A stretch of 64,000 nucleotides of DNA from Gemmatimonadota bacterium (GTDB lineage: Bacteria; JBHIER01; G020348925). Each line of letters starts with the position of its first letter. Position 1 is the first letter of the stretch. Where the stretch lies: contig CP070758.1 of the NCBI GenBank assembly GCA_020348925.1, positions 2,572,614 to 2,636,613 on the forward strand, written 5' to 3'. A program made the position numbers and the translations under genes. The notes beneath the pieces were generated by a model, which ran no database searches, was not told where the DNA came from, and saw only the letters and a list, made by a program, of their open reading frames with translations. Positions 47,182-56,562 of this stretch are shown here, piece by piece.

Positions 47182-48048
47182 TCAGACAATATCTCCGGTT
47201 TTGGCTAAGGTTCGAACGATGTCATGAAATTTCTCGAGGCCGTATTCTTTAATAAGATAGGAAACTGCCAGAAGGCTCTGTGCGTAAGCCAACTGGGCCT
47301 TTTCGCGATTGAAGGACAGGACGTAATCAATGCGTTTCAATGGTATGATGGAGCGTGTGAAAACGGCCTTGGCCATGATGAAACTCTGATTGAAGTCCCA
47401 TTCGTGAGATTCGTACATGGCCAAACCTTCGTCGAACCAGCGGGGAGCTCTTTTGCCGCGGAGTGCTTGACCGAGGACGACGTGGGTGAGCTCATGAACG
47501 GCTATCTGATTGAGCCTGCCCCCGGAAACCGTTTCGGGCTCGGCTTTGAGAACAATGAGCCATGAATCCGGAAAGGCGCACCCGATACCCCAGTCGGGCA
47601 GTGCGTTGCGAGTCAAAGTTTGAAATTCTCGGTCTGAAATAGTGATGTAAACCCGAATTTGTTGTTGTACTGTATACCCGATATCCATGGTCACGAGGGG
47701 GTATGCTTTTTCAAGGGAGTGCAGCACCGATTCGGCAAGTGTTTCGTTTTTTGGGTGATGTTGAATGACGAAATGATCGGATCTTTTTTCCTCCCAGGCA
47801 CAGAGAATAAGATGAGTACCGCTCCCAAACAGAAAGAGGAACAGAAAGAACATGGTTCTTATGACGGAGGACTTTCGTTTGTTTGGCATTCTGAGTATCG
47901 TGTCGACCACCGAGACAGCATCGGTCCTTGCTTCGTGGTAAAAGCCGGGAGCGCCTGAAACGGATCCCTCGATTCGGCGTCGTCGAGGCTGAACGAACTG
48001 CGGTCTTGGAGTCACGTTCACACGTTCAGATTTTTCGAATTTGGACAT
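47182..48048 (-). CDS. Membrane-anchored peptidase MA-like gluzincin, interrupted by an in-frame TGA
   Basis: 288 aa to the TGA, about 369 sense codons plus the stop position if it is read through. The zinc motif is HELTH (His185, Glu186, His189), with a downstream WFDEGLAMYES supplying the third ligand Glu. The family is the extracytoplasmic gluzincin group (peptidase MA-like). A hydrophobic segment (FFLFLFLFGSG, about residues 67-80) is the export signal. The start is uncertain: 48048 gives a 53-residue basic leader, and ATG 47889 (MPNKRKSS) would place the signal at the true N-terminus. Neither has a good ribosome binding site. It begins 13 bp after mnmA and is the last gene of the sulfur operon. 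Confidence 0.75.
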   Translation of the reverse strand: MSKFEKSERVNVTPRPQFVQPRRRRIEGSVSGAPGFYHEARTDAVSVVDTILRMPNKRKSSVIRTMFFLFLFLFGSGTHLILCAWEEKRSDHFVIQHHPKNETLAESVLHSLEKAYPLVTMDIGYTVQQQIRVYITISDREFQTLTRNALPDWGIGCAFPDSWLIVLKAEPETVSGGRLNQIAVHELTHVVLGQALRGKRAPRWFDEGLAMYESHEWDFNQSFIMAKAVFTRSIIPLKRIDYVLSFNREKAQLAYAQSLLAVSYLIKEYGLEKFHDIVRTLAKTGDIV

Positions 48049-48061
48049 TGGGTTTCAACGC

Positions 48062-49222
48062 TCACGCAGCCGTGGCTGCATTGTCGATGATGCCACCGCC
48101 GATAACGACGTCACCGTTGTACAAGACGACAGATTGACCGGGCGTTATGGCTCGTTGTGGTTCGTCAAAGTGAAGGGATATTCTATCATCAATTATCGGA
48201 TTGACTAAGGTCTTGGCTGGATGATGGCGATATCGTATTTTGGCCGTACATCGCAGAGGCTCTTTCAGGTGAGGTATCGCTATCCAGTTGAGATGGGTCG
48301 CGCTGAGCGTTTGACAGTACAGATCCTCCTCAGAGCCCACATACACTGCGTTTTCTGACGGGTCAATTCTGGTCACGTAGAGGGGTCTTCCGGCAGCGAT
48401 TCCCAATCCTTTCCGCTGCCCCACGGTGTAAAAAGGGTACCCCGAGTGTTCCCCGATAATTTCTCCTGATCGATACTTGATGGGTCCGGTGCTCATTGCT
48501 GGGACGGTGCTCATTTCTTTTATGCTCCGTATCTTCAATCGGTTTCCTTGTGCCAGATCCTGAAAGAAGCGTCTGTAGTTGTTGTCGGGGATAAAACAGA
48601 TCTCCTGGCTATCACCCTTTTCTGCCACTTTTAAATGGTGTTTCTTCGCTAAGCCTCGAACCTCTTCTTTGGTCATGGATCCCAGGGGAAAAAGTGTATG
48701 TTGTAATTGATGTTGCGTTAATATCCAGAGAAAATACGATTGGTCCTTGCGTTCGTCTGTTCCGCGTTTCAGGAGGTATCGTTCATTCTTGGCGTCGGTT
48801 TCAATTTGGGCGTAATGTCCTGTCGCAAGAAAAGAAGCTCCCAGTTGTTTTGCTTTTGTCCAGAGTGCCTCCCACTTCATTTTTTGATTGCAGATGACGC
48901 ATGGGTTGGGAGTTCGGCCTGATAGGTATTCGGATACGAAATCTGTGATCACCTCTTTCTCGAATTCCGCTCTCAGATCCAGGACATAGTGTGGGATGTT
49001 CCACGACTGGCATAGGGTTCGTGCATCACTCATCGCCTCAACAGAGCAGCACGCCGTATCGGAGCCTATGTTCCCCCCGGAGGTCCCGTAGTCCCAGAGG
49101 TGCATGGTCACACCGATTACCTCAAATCCCTGTTGCTGCAAGAGAACTGCGGCGAGCGAGCTGTCCACACCGCCACTCATGGCCACGACGACGGTGCTGC
49201 TTTTGTTTCGGTTGGATGCCAC
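48062..49222 (-). CDS. mnmA: tRNA-specific 2-thiouridylase MnmA
   Basis: 386 aa, GTG start adjacent to the nifU stop. Thiolates U34 of the Lys, Glu and Gln tRNAs using ATP and sulfur relayed from a cysteine desulfurase. It shows the PP-loop SGGVDSS (residues 16-22), the Cys-containing motif NPCVICNQKMKW, KDQSYFLW, and GQRKGLGI in the central domain, followed by a C-terminal beta barrel. Length is typical. Placement after nifS and nifU fits, because the desulfurase supplies its sulfur. Confidence 0.96.
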   Translation of the reverse strand: MASNRNKSSTVVVAMSGGVDSSLAAVLLQQQGFEVIGVTMHLWDYGTSGGNIGSDTACCSVEAMSDARTLCQSWNIPHYVLDLRAEFEKEVITDFVSEYLSGRTPNPCVICNQKMKWEALWTKAKQLGASFLATGHYAQIETDAKNERYLLKRGTDERKDQSYFLWILTQHQLQHTLFPLGSMTKEEVRGLAKKHHLKVAEKGDSQEICFIPDNNYRRFFQDLAQGNRLKIRSIKEMSTVPAMSTGPIKYRSGEIIGEHSGYPFYTVGQRKGLGIAAGRPLYVTRIDPSENAVYVGSEEDLYCQTLSATHLNWIAIPHLKEPLRCTAKIRYRHHPAKTLVNPIIDDRISLHFDEPQRAITPGQSVVLYNGDVVIGGGIIDNAATAA

Positions 49223-49600
49223 TTACGATTTCTTTTTCCTCTTTTTCTGATAGTCTGCTATGGCGGCGTGCAATGCATCGGCGGCCAAATTCGAGCAATG
49301 CATTTTTGCCGGAGGAAGGCCGTCGAGGGCTTCTGCGACGACTTTGTTGGAAATGTGCTTGGCTTCCTTGAGGGTCTTCCCTTTGACGAGCTCGGTCACC
49401 ATACTGCTCGTGGCAATGGCGGCACCACACCCGAAGGTCTTGAACTTGGCGTCGACGATTTTTCCCTTCGTAACCTTGATGGAGAGCTGCATCACATCGC
49501 CGCAGACAGGGTTGCCGATCTTGCCAACACCATCGGGGTGAGAGATCTCACCCACATTTCTCGGATTCATGAAGTGGTCCATCACTTTTTCGCTATACAT
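49223..49600 (-). CDS. nifU: Fe-S cluster scaffold protein, NifU/IscU type
   Basis: 125 aa, the single-domain scaffold on which Fe-S clusters are built. The three ligand cysteines are present: Cys33 (NPVCGD, with conserved Asp35), Cys58 (FGCGAAIA) and Cys102 (MHCSNL). The N-terminus YSEKVMDHFMNPRNVG is characteristic. A lysine-rich tail ends the protein. It partners NifS in the same operon. The NifU name is used because cysK-nifS-nifU clusters of this kind lack the rest of the isc genes. Confidence 0.95.
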   Translation of the reverse strand: MYSEKVMDHFMNPRNVGEISHPDGVGKIGNPVCGDVMQLSIKVTKGKIVDAKFKTFGCGAAIATSSMVTELVKGKTLKEAKHISNKVVAEALDGLPPAKMHCSNLAADALHAAIADYQKKRKKKS

Positions 49601-49663
49601 GTGTCCTCCAATTCAGGATTACTATTTCAAAGTTCTCTGTTCAAGTTGTCTGAGAACGAAATC

Positions 49664-50649
49664 TCAAATCTTTTGAGGGTCAGGCAATGTATCAATAAGC
49701 GTACCTTCTTTGGCCACAGGCTTGTCTTCGATTTCAACAATATCCAGACTGAAATTGATGACCGGTGCATTGCTCAGACCTGTTCCAACTCCGTCGGCGT
49801 CAGCGACCGAATTGAGCCTGAAGATTTCGAATTCATCGATTCCGCCGCTGACGAAGAGTTTGACTTTGTTGAATCCGCGCAGATCAAGTTTCCATCGTAC
49901 TTCCTGAAGCAAACTCAACATGTCACCACGCCTGGACTCGGGTGTATCCAGACGGATTCCCAAAATGCGTGTACCCATGGCTTCGGCGACGTGCAGCGCC
50001 TCGTACTTCTCGTCTTGAAAGGTATCGATGGGTACCACTCGCTTGATCCATGGATCGATAACTCTATCGAAGGCCTTAACTGCATCGATTGTACTGCCCA
50101 GGAGGAGGATGAGGGCGTGAGGCATGGTTCCTGCCGGTTCTTCATCGAGCAATTCGCCGAATTTTGTGACGGCAATTCCTCGCACCCTCCGATAAAAGCG
50201 CTGTGCTCAATCATGGAAGCAATGGCAGGATGCAATCGTCGGGCGCCGAAGCTGATGACACTTTTGGATCCAGCGGCTTTTTTGCATCGGGCTGCACGGG
50301 TAGGAATACCGATAGCTTGACACGGGAGTCCGAGAAGTGCCGTCACGAATTGGCCGAAATGTATATATCGTCCGCTCAGTACCATAACCGGTTCCCAAGC
50401 AGCGAACAAGGTTCCTTCGGCGAGGATCTCAATATCAACGGGGGTTCCGTCAAAGATCTTGGCTCCTTCTTTGATGACCGCCAGTCCGGCAAAATGATAC
50501 CTCCTCGGCAAACTCGCAGCCCGGACCTCCATCACCACGCGGGATGTCTTCCCCGTCTCTTCCAGAATCTTGAGGGTTCGTTCACAGTAAATGTCGGTGA
50601 TTTTTCCAGATTTAATCTCTTTATCTGATGCCGTGTGAAAGAAGTTCAT
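49664..50649 (-). CDS. Nicotinate phosphoribosyltransferase, frameshifted
   Basis: About 328 aa if repaired. Converts nicotinate and PRPP to nicotinate mononucleotide in NAD salvage. The first part (50649 to about 50190) reads MNFFHTASDKEIKSG through SFGARRLHPA and GG. The second part (about 50187 to 49664) continues VRGIAVTKFGELLDEE, then VSGGIDEFEI and GVGTGL near the end. The break lies in a G run (GGAGGGTGCG), where one missing G restores a single frame. It has the length of the shorter archaeal/Thermoplasma-type enzymes. It lies between nifS and nifU; other operon members are for sulfur and Fe-S metabolism, so its presence is unusual. Real lesion or homopolymer error is undecided. Confidence 0.82.
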
Positions 50650-50688
50650 CTCAAATGTGTCGTTGGAATTCGCTGTGCGTTACAGCCC

Positions 50689-51849
50689 TTATACTGCTTG
50701 CATTGGTGACATGGCTCGAAGTCTTTCGATGATTTCCGGCAAAACTTGGACGACGTAGTCCACGTCCCTCTTCGCATTCTCTCGACCCAAACTAAAGCGG
50801 ATCGATCCTTGAGCGAGTTCTGAGGAAAGCCCCATGGCCGCAAGGACATGTGACGGCTCCAGGGCACCGGAAGTACACGCCGAACCACTCGAGACCGCTA
50901 TACCTTTTAAGTCAAGACTGAGGACAATCGATTCTCCCTCGATGCCAGCAAAGGAGACGTTCAGTGTTCCGGGAAGTCTTTTCATGGGATGGCCGTTCAA
51001 ATGAATATGTTCAATTTTTTCCGCTAATCGATCCATGAGTGTATCGCGTAATTCGGATATATTTTTCGCTTCGGATTCCATTGAGTCCATGGCAATTTGT
51101 ATCGCTTTTCCGAGCCCAACGATCCCAGCGACATTTTCTGTCCCTGCGCGTCGGTTCCGTTCGTGACTGCCACCGTGAAACAGCGGTGTGATTCGTTTCC
51201 CCTTTCGAATGTAAAGGGCACCGATCCCTTTCGGGCCATAAAGTTTATGTCCGGATAGAGACAGGAGATCGACGTTGACGTCATTCACATCTACGGGAAT
51301 TTTTCCGAAAGATTGGACTGCATCCGTGTGGAAAGATACTCCTTTCTCTCTGCAGATAGCACCGATCTCCTTGATGGGCTGGAGAGAACCGACCTCATTG
51401 TTGGCATGCATGATGGTCACAAGTATTGTGTGCTCAGTGATCGCCTCCGCGACGGCATCAGGATCAACCATGCCATTCCTATCCACAGAGACATACGTTA
51501 CTCGAAATCCCTCTTTCTCTAAAGACTGACAAGTATGGAGAACTGCATGATGCTCGATCTTCGAAGAGACGATATGGTGATCATCCTTGCCGTTGACATG
51601 GACTGAGCCTTTGATGGCCAAGTTGTCCGACTCCGTTCCACCAGAGGTGAAGAAGATCTCACTCGGCTTCGCGCCTAAACTGTGTGCAACAATCTCTCTG
51701 GCCTCATCTACGGCGACTCTTGTCTCTCTGCCAAAAAAATGGATGCTCGAAGCATTTCCAAATTTCTCTGTGAGAAAGGGTCGCATCGTTTCCAACACAT
51801 CAGGATGAAGAGGTGTCGTCGCATTATGATCCATGTAAATTCGTCTCAT
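50689..51849 (-). CDS. nifS: Cysteine desulfurase, NifS/IscS family
   Basis: 386 aa, PLP enzyme releasing sulfur from cysteine as a persulfide for Fe-S assembly and tRNA thiolation. The N-terminal YMDHNATTP is characteristic; PLP-Lys202 lies in SGHKLYGPKG and the persulfide Cys325 in SACTSGALEPSHVL. The active-site loop is of the longer group I (NifS/IscS) type, not SufS. It lies 30 bp after cysK in the operon and supplies NifU and MnmA. Confidence 0.96.
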   Translation of the reverse strand: MRRIYMDHNATTPLHPDVLETMRPFLTEKFGNASSIHFFGRETRVAVDEAREIVAHSLGAKPSEIFFTSGGTESDNLAIKGSVHVNGKDDHHIVSSKIEHHAVLHTCQSLEKEGFRVTYVSVDRNGMVDPDAVAEAITEHTILVTIMHANNEVGSLQPIKEIGAICREKGVSFHTDAVQSFGKIPVDVNDVNVDLLSLSGHKLYGPKGIGALYIRKGKRITPLFHGGSHERNRRAGTENVAGIVGLGKAIQIAMDSMESEAKNISELRDTLMDRLAEKIEHIHLNGHPMKRLPGTLNVSFAGIEGESIVLSLDLKGIAVSSGSACTSGALEPSHVLAAMGLSSELAQGSIRFSLGRENAKRDVDYVVQVLPEIIERLRAMSPMQAV

Positions 51850-51879
51850 TTAATTTTCCTCCGCTTCTGAACGATGCAT

Positions 51880-52806
51880 CTAACCTTGGAAAAGATCTGT
51901 GCTCAAGTAACGTTCTCCTGTATCGCACACAATAACGACAACGGTATGTCCTCTGCCCAATTCTTGAGCCACACGTTGTGCCGCCCAAACATTTGCTCCC
52001 GAAGAGATACCGGCCAACAGGCCTTCCTCTTCGGCCAATTTTCTTGCAGTGGTGGCTGCATCTTCATTTGTAACTTGGATGACTCTGTCAAGAATATCTC
52101 TGTTTAATATATCAGGGATGAATCCAGCACCAATTCCCTGTATTTTATGAGAACCGGGTTTCCCACCCGACAGGACAGGAGAATCTGCGGGCTCGACAGC
52201 AACGATCTGTATGTCTTCGATCTCCTTTTTTAAAACTTCTCCCACACCAGTAACGGTTCCGCCCGTACCTACTCCAGCGATAAATGCATGAATATTATTT
52301 CCGACTTGATCAAGAATTTCCCGGGCAGTGGTTTTGCGATGTATATCAGGATTGGCAGGATTTTGAAATTGTTGCGGCATAAAGACGTTTTTGCTTTGGG
52401 AAGCAATCTCCTGTGCTTTCTTCACTGCGCCAGACATTCCTTCGGCTCCGGGGGTTAATACAATCTCGGCACCATACGCCTTCAGAAGTTTTCTTCGCTC
52501 GATGCTCATTGTTTCGGGCATCGTCAGAATAAGATTGTATCCTTTGCACGCGGCTACCAGAGCTAAGCCAATACCGGTGTTTCCGCTGGTGGGTTCCACT
52601 ATGGTTGTTTCAGGCGTCAAGAGTCCATTTTTTTCAGCCTCTGAAATCATGTTCAAAGCAATCCGATCTTTGACGCTCCCACCAGGATTGAACGATTCGA
52701 GTTTGGCCCACACAAGCGCATCGCCCTTGCCAGTCATTCTATTCAACTTCACGACAGGAGTCGAACCTATCAGGTCCAAAATGGAATGAGCCGATTTAGA
52801 TGCCAC
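51880..52806 (-). CDS. cysK: Cysteine synthase A (O-acetylserine sulfhydrylase)
   Basis: 308 aa, GTG start with AAAGGAA upstream. Makes cysteine from O-acetylserine and sulfide. PLP-Lys46 lies in [29 protein letters not shown] and the C-terminal GISSGAN are all present. Length is normal. Together with NifS it forms a cysteine supply-and-use pair under the Rrf2 regulator. The 181-bp gap to the regulator gene (52807-52987) holds no gene I can support. Confidence 0.96.
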   Translation of the reverse strand: MASKSAHSILDLIGSTPVVKLNRMTGKGDALVWAKLESFNPGGSVKDRIALNMISEAEKNGLLTPETTIVEPTSGNTGIGLALVAACKGYNLILTMPETMSIERRKLLKAYGAEIVLTPGAEGMSGAVKKAQEIASQSKNVFMPQQFQNPANPDIHRKTTAREILDQVGNNIHAFIAGVGTGGTVTGVGEVLKKEIEDIQIVAVEPADSPVLSGGKPGSHKIQGIGAGFIPDILNRDILDRVIQVTNEDAATTARKLAEEEGLLAGISSGANVWAAQRVAQELGRGHTVVVIVCDTGERYLSTDLFQG

Positions 52807-52987
52807 AGGGAATTCCTTTCTGTTATGGGTTCAACTTCTTTTATTCGATCGATTCATCTCTCAATTCGGGCAATCGTTATGTTGCTGTTCTTTCGATTTC
52901 AACTCTTTCAGAGATTTTCAAAAATCCGGGATTGAACCTGGACGAAGATTGCGTTCAAGTCTTGCTCGATCTCGTAATTTCAACACC

Positions 52988-53431
52988 TCAACATGTATCG
53001 ATAAGGCAGTCGATTGTTTTCATCTCTCTGCTCAGATCTGCAAGAGTGATGCTATTTAAAACGTCTTCAATTTTATTGCTGATCCGTTTCCACATCAGGC
53101 GGACCACGCAGTCATCAACGTGCTCACACGCTTCCTTCATAAGGGACTCATCAATACATTTCGCCAGAGCGATCGGTCCTTCAAGAATGCGGACAATATC
53201 GCCGACACTGATCTCCGATGGCTTTTTGGCCAGAACATATCCACCGCCCGGACCTCGCACACTTTGAATGAGACCACTCCGACGGAGTTTGGAAAGAAGC
53301 TGCTCCAGGTAATGGACCGAGAGATGCTGCCGTTCTGAGATCGTTCTGATGGCGATGGGCCCTTTGCCATATTCCTTGGCTATTTCGAACATGGCCCGAA
53401 GACCATATCTCCCCTTCGTTGTAAGTCTCAT
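52988..53431 (-). CDS. Rrf2/IscR-family transcriptional regulator
   Basis: 147 aa, dimeric winged-helix regulator likely sensing Fe-S status or cysteine. It begins MRLTTKGRYGLRAM and has the wing GPGGGYVLAK. Three cysteines (Cys92, Cys102, Cys108) sit where IscR holds its [2Fe-2S] cluster (92, 98, 104), with a wider first gap. The start is behind AAGGAGG. As the first gene of the sulfur/Fe-S operon it probably autoregulates it. Confidence 0.93.
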   Translation of the reverse strand: MRLTTKGRYGLRAMFEIAKEYGKGPIAIRTISERQHLSVHYLEQLLSKLRRSGLIQSVRGPGGGYVLAKKPSEISVGDIVRILEGPIALAKCIDESLMKEACEHVDDCVVRLMWKRISNKIEDVLNSITLADLSREMKTIDCLIDTC

Positions 53432-53455
53432 AACCGCCTCCTTAAAAGAACCTGA

Positions 53456-53484
53456 AATATAATTAATCTGACAATTTTTATCAA
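53456..53484 (-). promoter_or_regulatory. Sigma-70-like promoter of the Rrf2-cysK-nifS operon
   Basis: On the minus strand, TTGATA (53484-53479) and TATATT (53461-53456) are 17 bp apart, about 25 bp before the Rrf2 start codon. The short, A/T-rich leader leaves room for a regulator site overlapping the promoter, but I cannot name an operator. Confidence 0.65.
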
Positions 53485-53714
53485 GATAAATTTGCAGGAC
53501 ATGATTTCGGTCGATCCAACGACCGTCTCGAAAAAGAACATCAAGAAACTGTTTTCAGATCACTTGTACAATAGAATATAAATATATTATAAACAATATC
53601 TAATGTTTCGGCGGTTGATGACATCACGGGGCGGACTTCATCCCACTGATACTCTCCGAGCCTCGTTGAAAAATGATCCCAATCTCTGAACGGACCTCCA
53701 TTTGGTCGCTCACT

Positions 53715-53773
53715 GCTCAAGAGGGTCGATCAGACCCTCTTGAGCTTCGCGATCCTTAGCCTTCGCGGATCGC
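53715..53773. repeat. Two adjacent inverted repeats in a 776-bp gene-free region
   Basis: GCTCAAGAGGGTC (53715-53727) and GACCCTCTTGAGC (53733-53745) form a perfect 13-bp stem. Next to it, GCGATCC (53749-53755) pairs with GGATCGC (53767-53773). They lie in 53432-54207, between divergent operons, where I see no gene. The stretch is probably an intergenic repeat element or the remnant of one. Confidence 0.5.
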
Positions 53774-54104
53774 TCCGCTGTCACTCATGAAGGGGACTTA
53801 CTTCTTTCAAACGACCCACACCGCTTCAAAAGTTTGTAGAATTTCCCAGCGGTCCGGTTTATGAGAGTTCCCGTGAAACTTAATGCTGCTTGATGTTTTC
53901 TAATTACTGAGGTGATGCGATGAGTCAAAAGTAAATGAGACTGTATGACATATGAGACTCGGGAGTAAAAGAGGAGAGGTGTCCCAGTGAATTTTCCAGA
54001 ACTATTGGACTCAGAGGGGAATATTTTCTTGTGGAGGCCCGAATGATACCCAAATTGATGCATACAAACCAAAAAAAATATCTTGAAAAAGGTATATTTT
54101 TTCC

Positions 54105-54134
54105 TTGACAAAACTGGTTGTTAAATAATATATT
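54105..54134 (+). promoter_or_regulatory. Candidate promoter for the first cohesin gene
   Basis: TTGACA (54105-54110) and TATATT (54129-54134) are 18 bp apart in A/T-rich DNA, about 75 bp before the start codon at 54208. Confidence 0.55.
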
Positions 54135-54207
54135 GTGTTATTGTATTGTGCGGTATTTTTATCGCATGTACCGCTTAGAGAAAATGTCTTTTTAGGAGGA
54201 TAGATTC

Positions 54208-54996
54208 GTGAGTCTTAAAATGTATTTGACGATTGCACTGGGGATCTGTGTAACGGTCTTCACAGGATCGCTCTGTGCCAGTACAGAGCAACCATCCCAA
54301 GATCTCAAAGCAGCTCAAATATTTACAGGTGATGCGCTTTCCTTTGAAGCAGGAACGCATATTGAGGTTCCGATAGTCCTGACTACAACGAAGTCCTTGG
54401 CTGGTATTCAGATATCCTTAGAATACAATGGTGATATTATGACCCCGGGAGAACCTGTCCCAACCGAGCGGACGGCCGGTATGTCCGTCGCTCATAATAT
54501 TACCGATGATAAGATTCTTATTTTACTGTATGATGTCACAGGGAAAACCATCAGCCCAGGAAACGATCCGGTTTTAACGCTCCCCTTTTCTATTGCTCAA
54601 AATGCGGAAGGTCGCAGTGAGTTGGTCTTTCGCGAAGTAATCCTCGCCGATGAAGGAGCAAACGCAGTACCTGCCGAAGTGAAGTCAACACCGATCACTT
54701 TTGAAAAAGCCCTTCCCACCGAATATGGTCTTGTTCAAAACTATCCCAATCCGTTCAATCCGGAGACGGTCATTGCCTATCAGCTCCCTGAAGAATCTCA
54801 TGTAACTCTCACTGTTTATAACGTGTTGGGTCAAGAGATTCGCAGACTGACGGACGAACGACAGTCCGGGGGATTTTATCAAATTGTCTGGGACGGGAAA
54901 AATGAATTCGGCAAAGATGTTTCGACGGGAGTATACTTTTACCGACTGCAGGCGGGTGGCTTCAAGAGTGTAAAAAAGATGATGATGCTCAAATAG
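54208..54996 (+). CDS. Secreted single-cohesin protein with FlgD-like C-terminal sorting domain
   Basis: 262 aa, GTG start behind TAGGAGGA. Signal peptide (about 1-27), one cohesin-like beta domain (about 35-170; motifs LAGIQISLEY and PTERTAGM) and a C-terminal domain (about 172-262) with NYPNPFNPET, VYNVLGQEIRRL and GVYFYRLQAG. The C-terminal domain is the FlgD-like/type IX-like sorting domain common in FCB-group secreted proteins. It would hold one dockerin partner at the surface. It is the first of four cohesin genes in a row, and none of the four has a dockerin. Confidence 0.85.
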   Translation: MSLKMYLTIALGICVTVFTGSLCASTEQPSQDLKAAQIFTGDALSFEAGTHIEVPIVLTTTKSLAGIQISLEYNGDIMTPGEPVPTERTAGMSVAHNITDDKILILLYDVTGKTISPGNDPVLTLPFSIAQNAEGRSELVFREVILADEGANAVPAEVKSTPITFEKALPTEYGLVQNYPNPFNPETVIAYQLPEESHVTLTVYNVLGQEIRRLTDERQSGGFYQIVWDGKNEFGKDVSTGVYFYRLQAGGFKSVKKMMMLK

Positions 54997-55191
54997 GAAT
55001 TGAGGGCATGTCCGATGTAAGGAAATCAATAAATAGGATTATGTTTAATCTTATCGACGTTCATTGAACAGGAGGGGGTGATCTTTCGAAAAAGAGTTTC
55101 CGTAGAAGGGTGTTCAAAAACCCATCATTTTCATTGTTGTACCGTCCGTTGTTTGAAAAGTTGAATCCTGTTTAGTTAAAGGAGGTTATAA

Positions 55192-56415
55192 ATGCGTGTG
55201 AAGACTTTTATTGTTTTAACGGTCTTTGTAGTGATGAGTGCAGTCTGCGGGTACGCGCAGGAAGCTATTCTGGCAATCGATGGTGAACCGTGTGCGGATG
55301 CTGGGGCGACTGGAATCGAGGTCAGCATCACTTTGGACAATAGCGCTATCGAAGACGATGTGGCCGGATTTCAGTTTGATCTCAATTTTGACAAGAGCGC
55401 TCTAACAAAAACCGATGTCGCTAAGACACCACGCTCAGAAGATCTTGCTATTTTTTCGACGAGCGACACCGATGACGGCATTCGAGTTGTTGCGACGGGT
55501 ATCGGGCAAACCATTTCAGATGTTACGGGAGCTATAGCTATTGTTACTTTCGATGTGGATGCCGGAGCTTCCGGTGATTACGACCTCACCTTTGTCAATC
55601 CGAAAGTGGCCAATCCTGCAGCCCAGGCCCTTCCACTCTCGGTTGTCGATGGCGTGTTTTCCGTGCCCTGTGGTGGGGGAGGAGGGGATGAGGCCATATT
55701 AGCGGTTGAGGACGCTTGCGGAGACCCGGGGCAAACAGGGGTTGAGGTGAACATCACCCTGGATAACAGCGCTCTGACTGAGGATGTCGCTGGCTTTCAA
55801 TTTGATCTCTACTTCGACAAAACAGTGTTGGCCGTGAGCGATATTGTCAAGACAGACCGTACAGAAGATCTCACTATTTTTAGTTTCAGCGAGACGGATG
55901 ATGGATTGAGGTTGGTGGCGACGGGAATAGGTACCATCGTTTCAGGGACAACAGGTGCAATTGCCAAAGCTATCTTTGATGTGGATGCCGGGGCCGCTGT
56001 GGGCGAATATGATCTGACGTTCGTCAATGCGAAAGTTGCCGATCCAGGAGCGAATCCATTGCCAGTTGTTGTTGTCGATGGGACTTTTTTCGTGCCGTGT
56101 GATGCGGTTGAGCTCGTTCGTGAGGACATTGTGCCCACGAACTTTCACTTGACGCAGAACTATCCCAATCCCTTCAACCCAACAACAAGCTTCGATCTCT
56201 CCGTACCGACATCGGAGATGGTTAACGCGGTGATTTACAACGTCATGGGTCAGAAGGTGAGGACGTTGGTCAGCGAAGAACTTCCTGCTGGCTATTATAC
56301 ACTCACTTGGGATGGGTTGAGCGAACTGGGCATTCCTGTGACAAGCGGTGTTTATTTCTGCCAAGTGAAAGCCGGAACATTCGGCAGCTCTATCAAGATG
56401 CTGTTGTTGAAGTGA
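55192..56415 (+). CDS. Secreted double-cohesin protein with FlgD-like C-terminal sorting domain
   Basis: 407 aa, start behind AAAGGAGG. Signal peptide (about 1-23), two cohesin-like domains (about 24-160 and 165-305) joined by a poly-Gly linker, then the sorting domain (about 312-407; NYPNPFNPTT, VYFCQVKAG). The two cohesins are close copies of each other (VAGFQFDL, FDVDAGA, YDLTFVN in both), showing recent internal duplication. Motifs KTPRSEDL and KTDRTEDL correspond to PTERTEHM in the large scaffoldin. Each domain should bind one dockerin, so this could be a two-enzyme adaptor. A strong terminator follows. Confidence 0.87.
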   Translation: MRVKTFIVLTVFVVMSAVCGYAQEAILAIDGEPCADAGATGIEVSITLDNSAIEDDVAGFQFDLNFDKSALTKTDVAKTPRSEDLAIFSTSDTDDGIRVVATGIGQTISDVTGAIAIVTFDVDAGASGDYDLTFVNPKVANPAAQALPLSVVDGVFSVPCGGGGGDEAILAVEDACGDPGQTGVEVNITLDNSALTEDVAGFQFDLYFDKTVLAVSDIVKTDRTEDLTIFSFSETDDGLRLVATGIGTIVSGTTGAIAKAIFDVDAGAAVGEYDLTFVNAKVADPGANPLPVVVVDGTFFVPCDAVELVREDIVPTNFHLTQNYPNPFNPTTSFDLSVPTSEMVNAVIYNVMGQKVRTLVSEELPAGYYTLTWDGLSELGIPVTSGVYFCQVKAGTFGSSIKMLLLK

Positions 56416-56470
56416 TGTCCATTCGGGGACTTTCAAGTTGAGGCCAATCTCTTGGAATTCTAAGGAGATA

Positions 56471-56506
56471 ACCGTCGAGGCTTTCTCAATAGCCTCGACG
56501 GTTTTT
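56471..56506 (+). terminator. Strong intrinsic terminator
   Basis: Perfect 12-bp stem ACCGTCGAGGCT / AGCCTCGACGGT (56471-56482, 56491-56502) with an 8-nt loop and a run of five T. It ends the double-cohesin gene before the scaffoldin. Confidence 0.92.
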
Positions 56507-56562
56507 GGCAAATAGAGATTTGCGTTGAAAGCAATGCTCTGTAAAAGTAAGGAATCATCGCG

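Noticed and set aside
49100-50320. 406-codon plus-strand open frame across nifU and the nicotinate phosphoribosyltransferase
   Set aside because: It is antisense to two recognisable genes and its translation has no family motifs.
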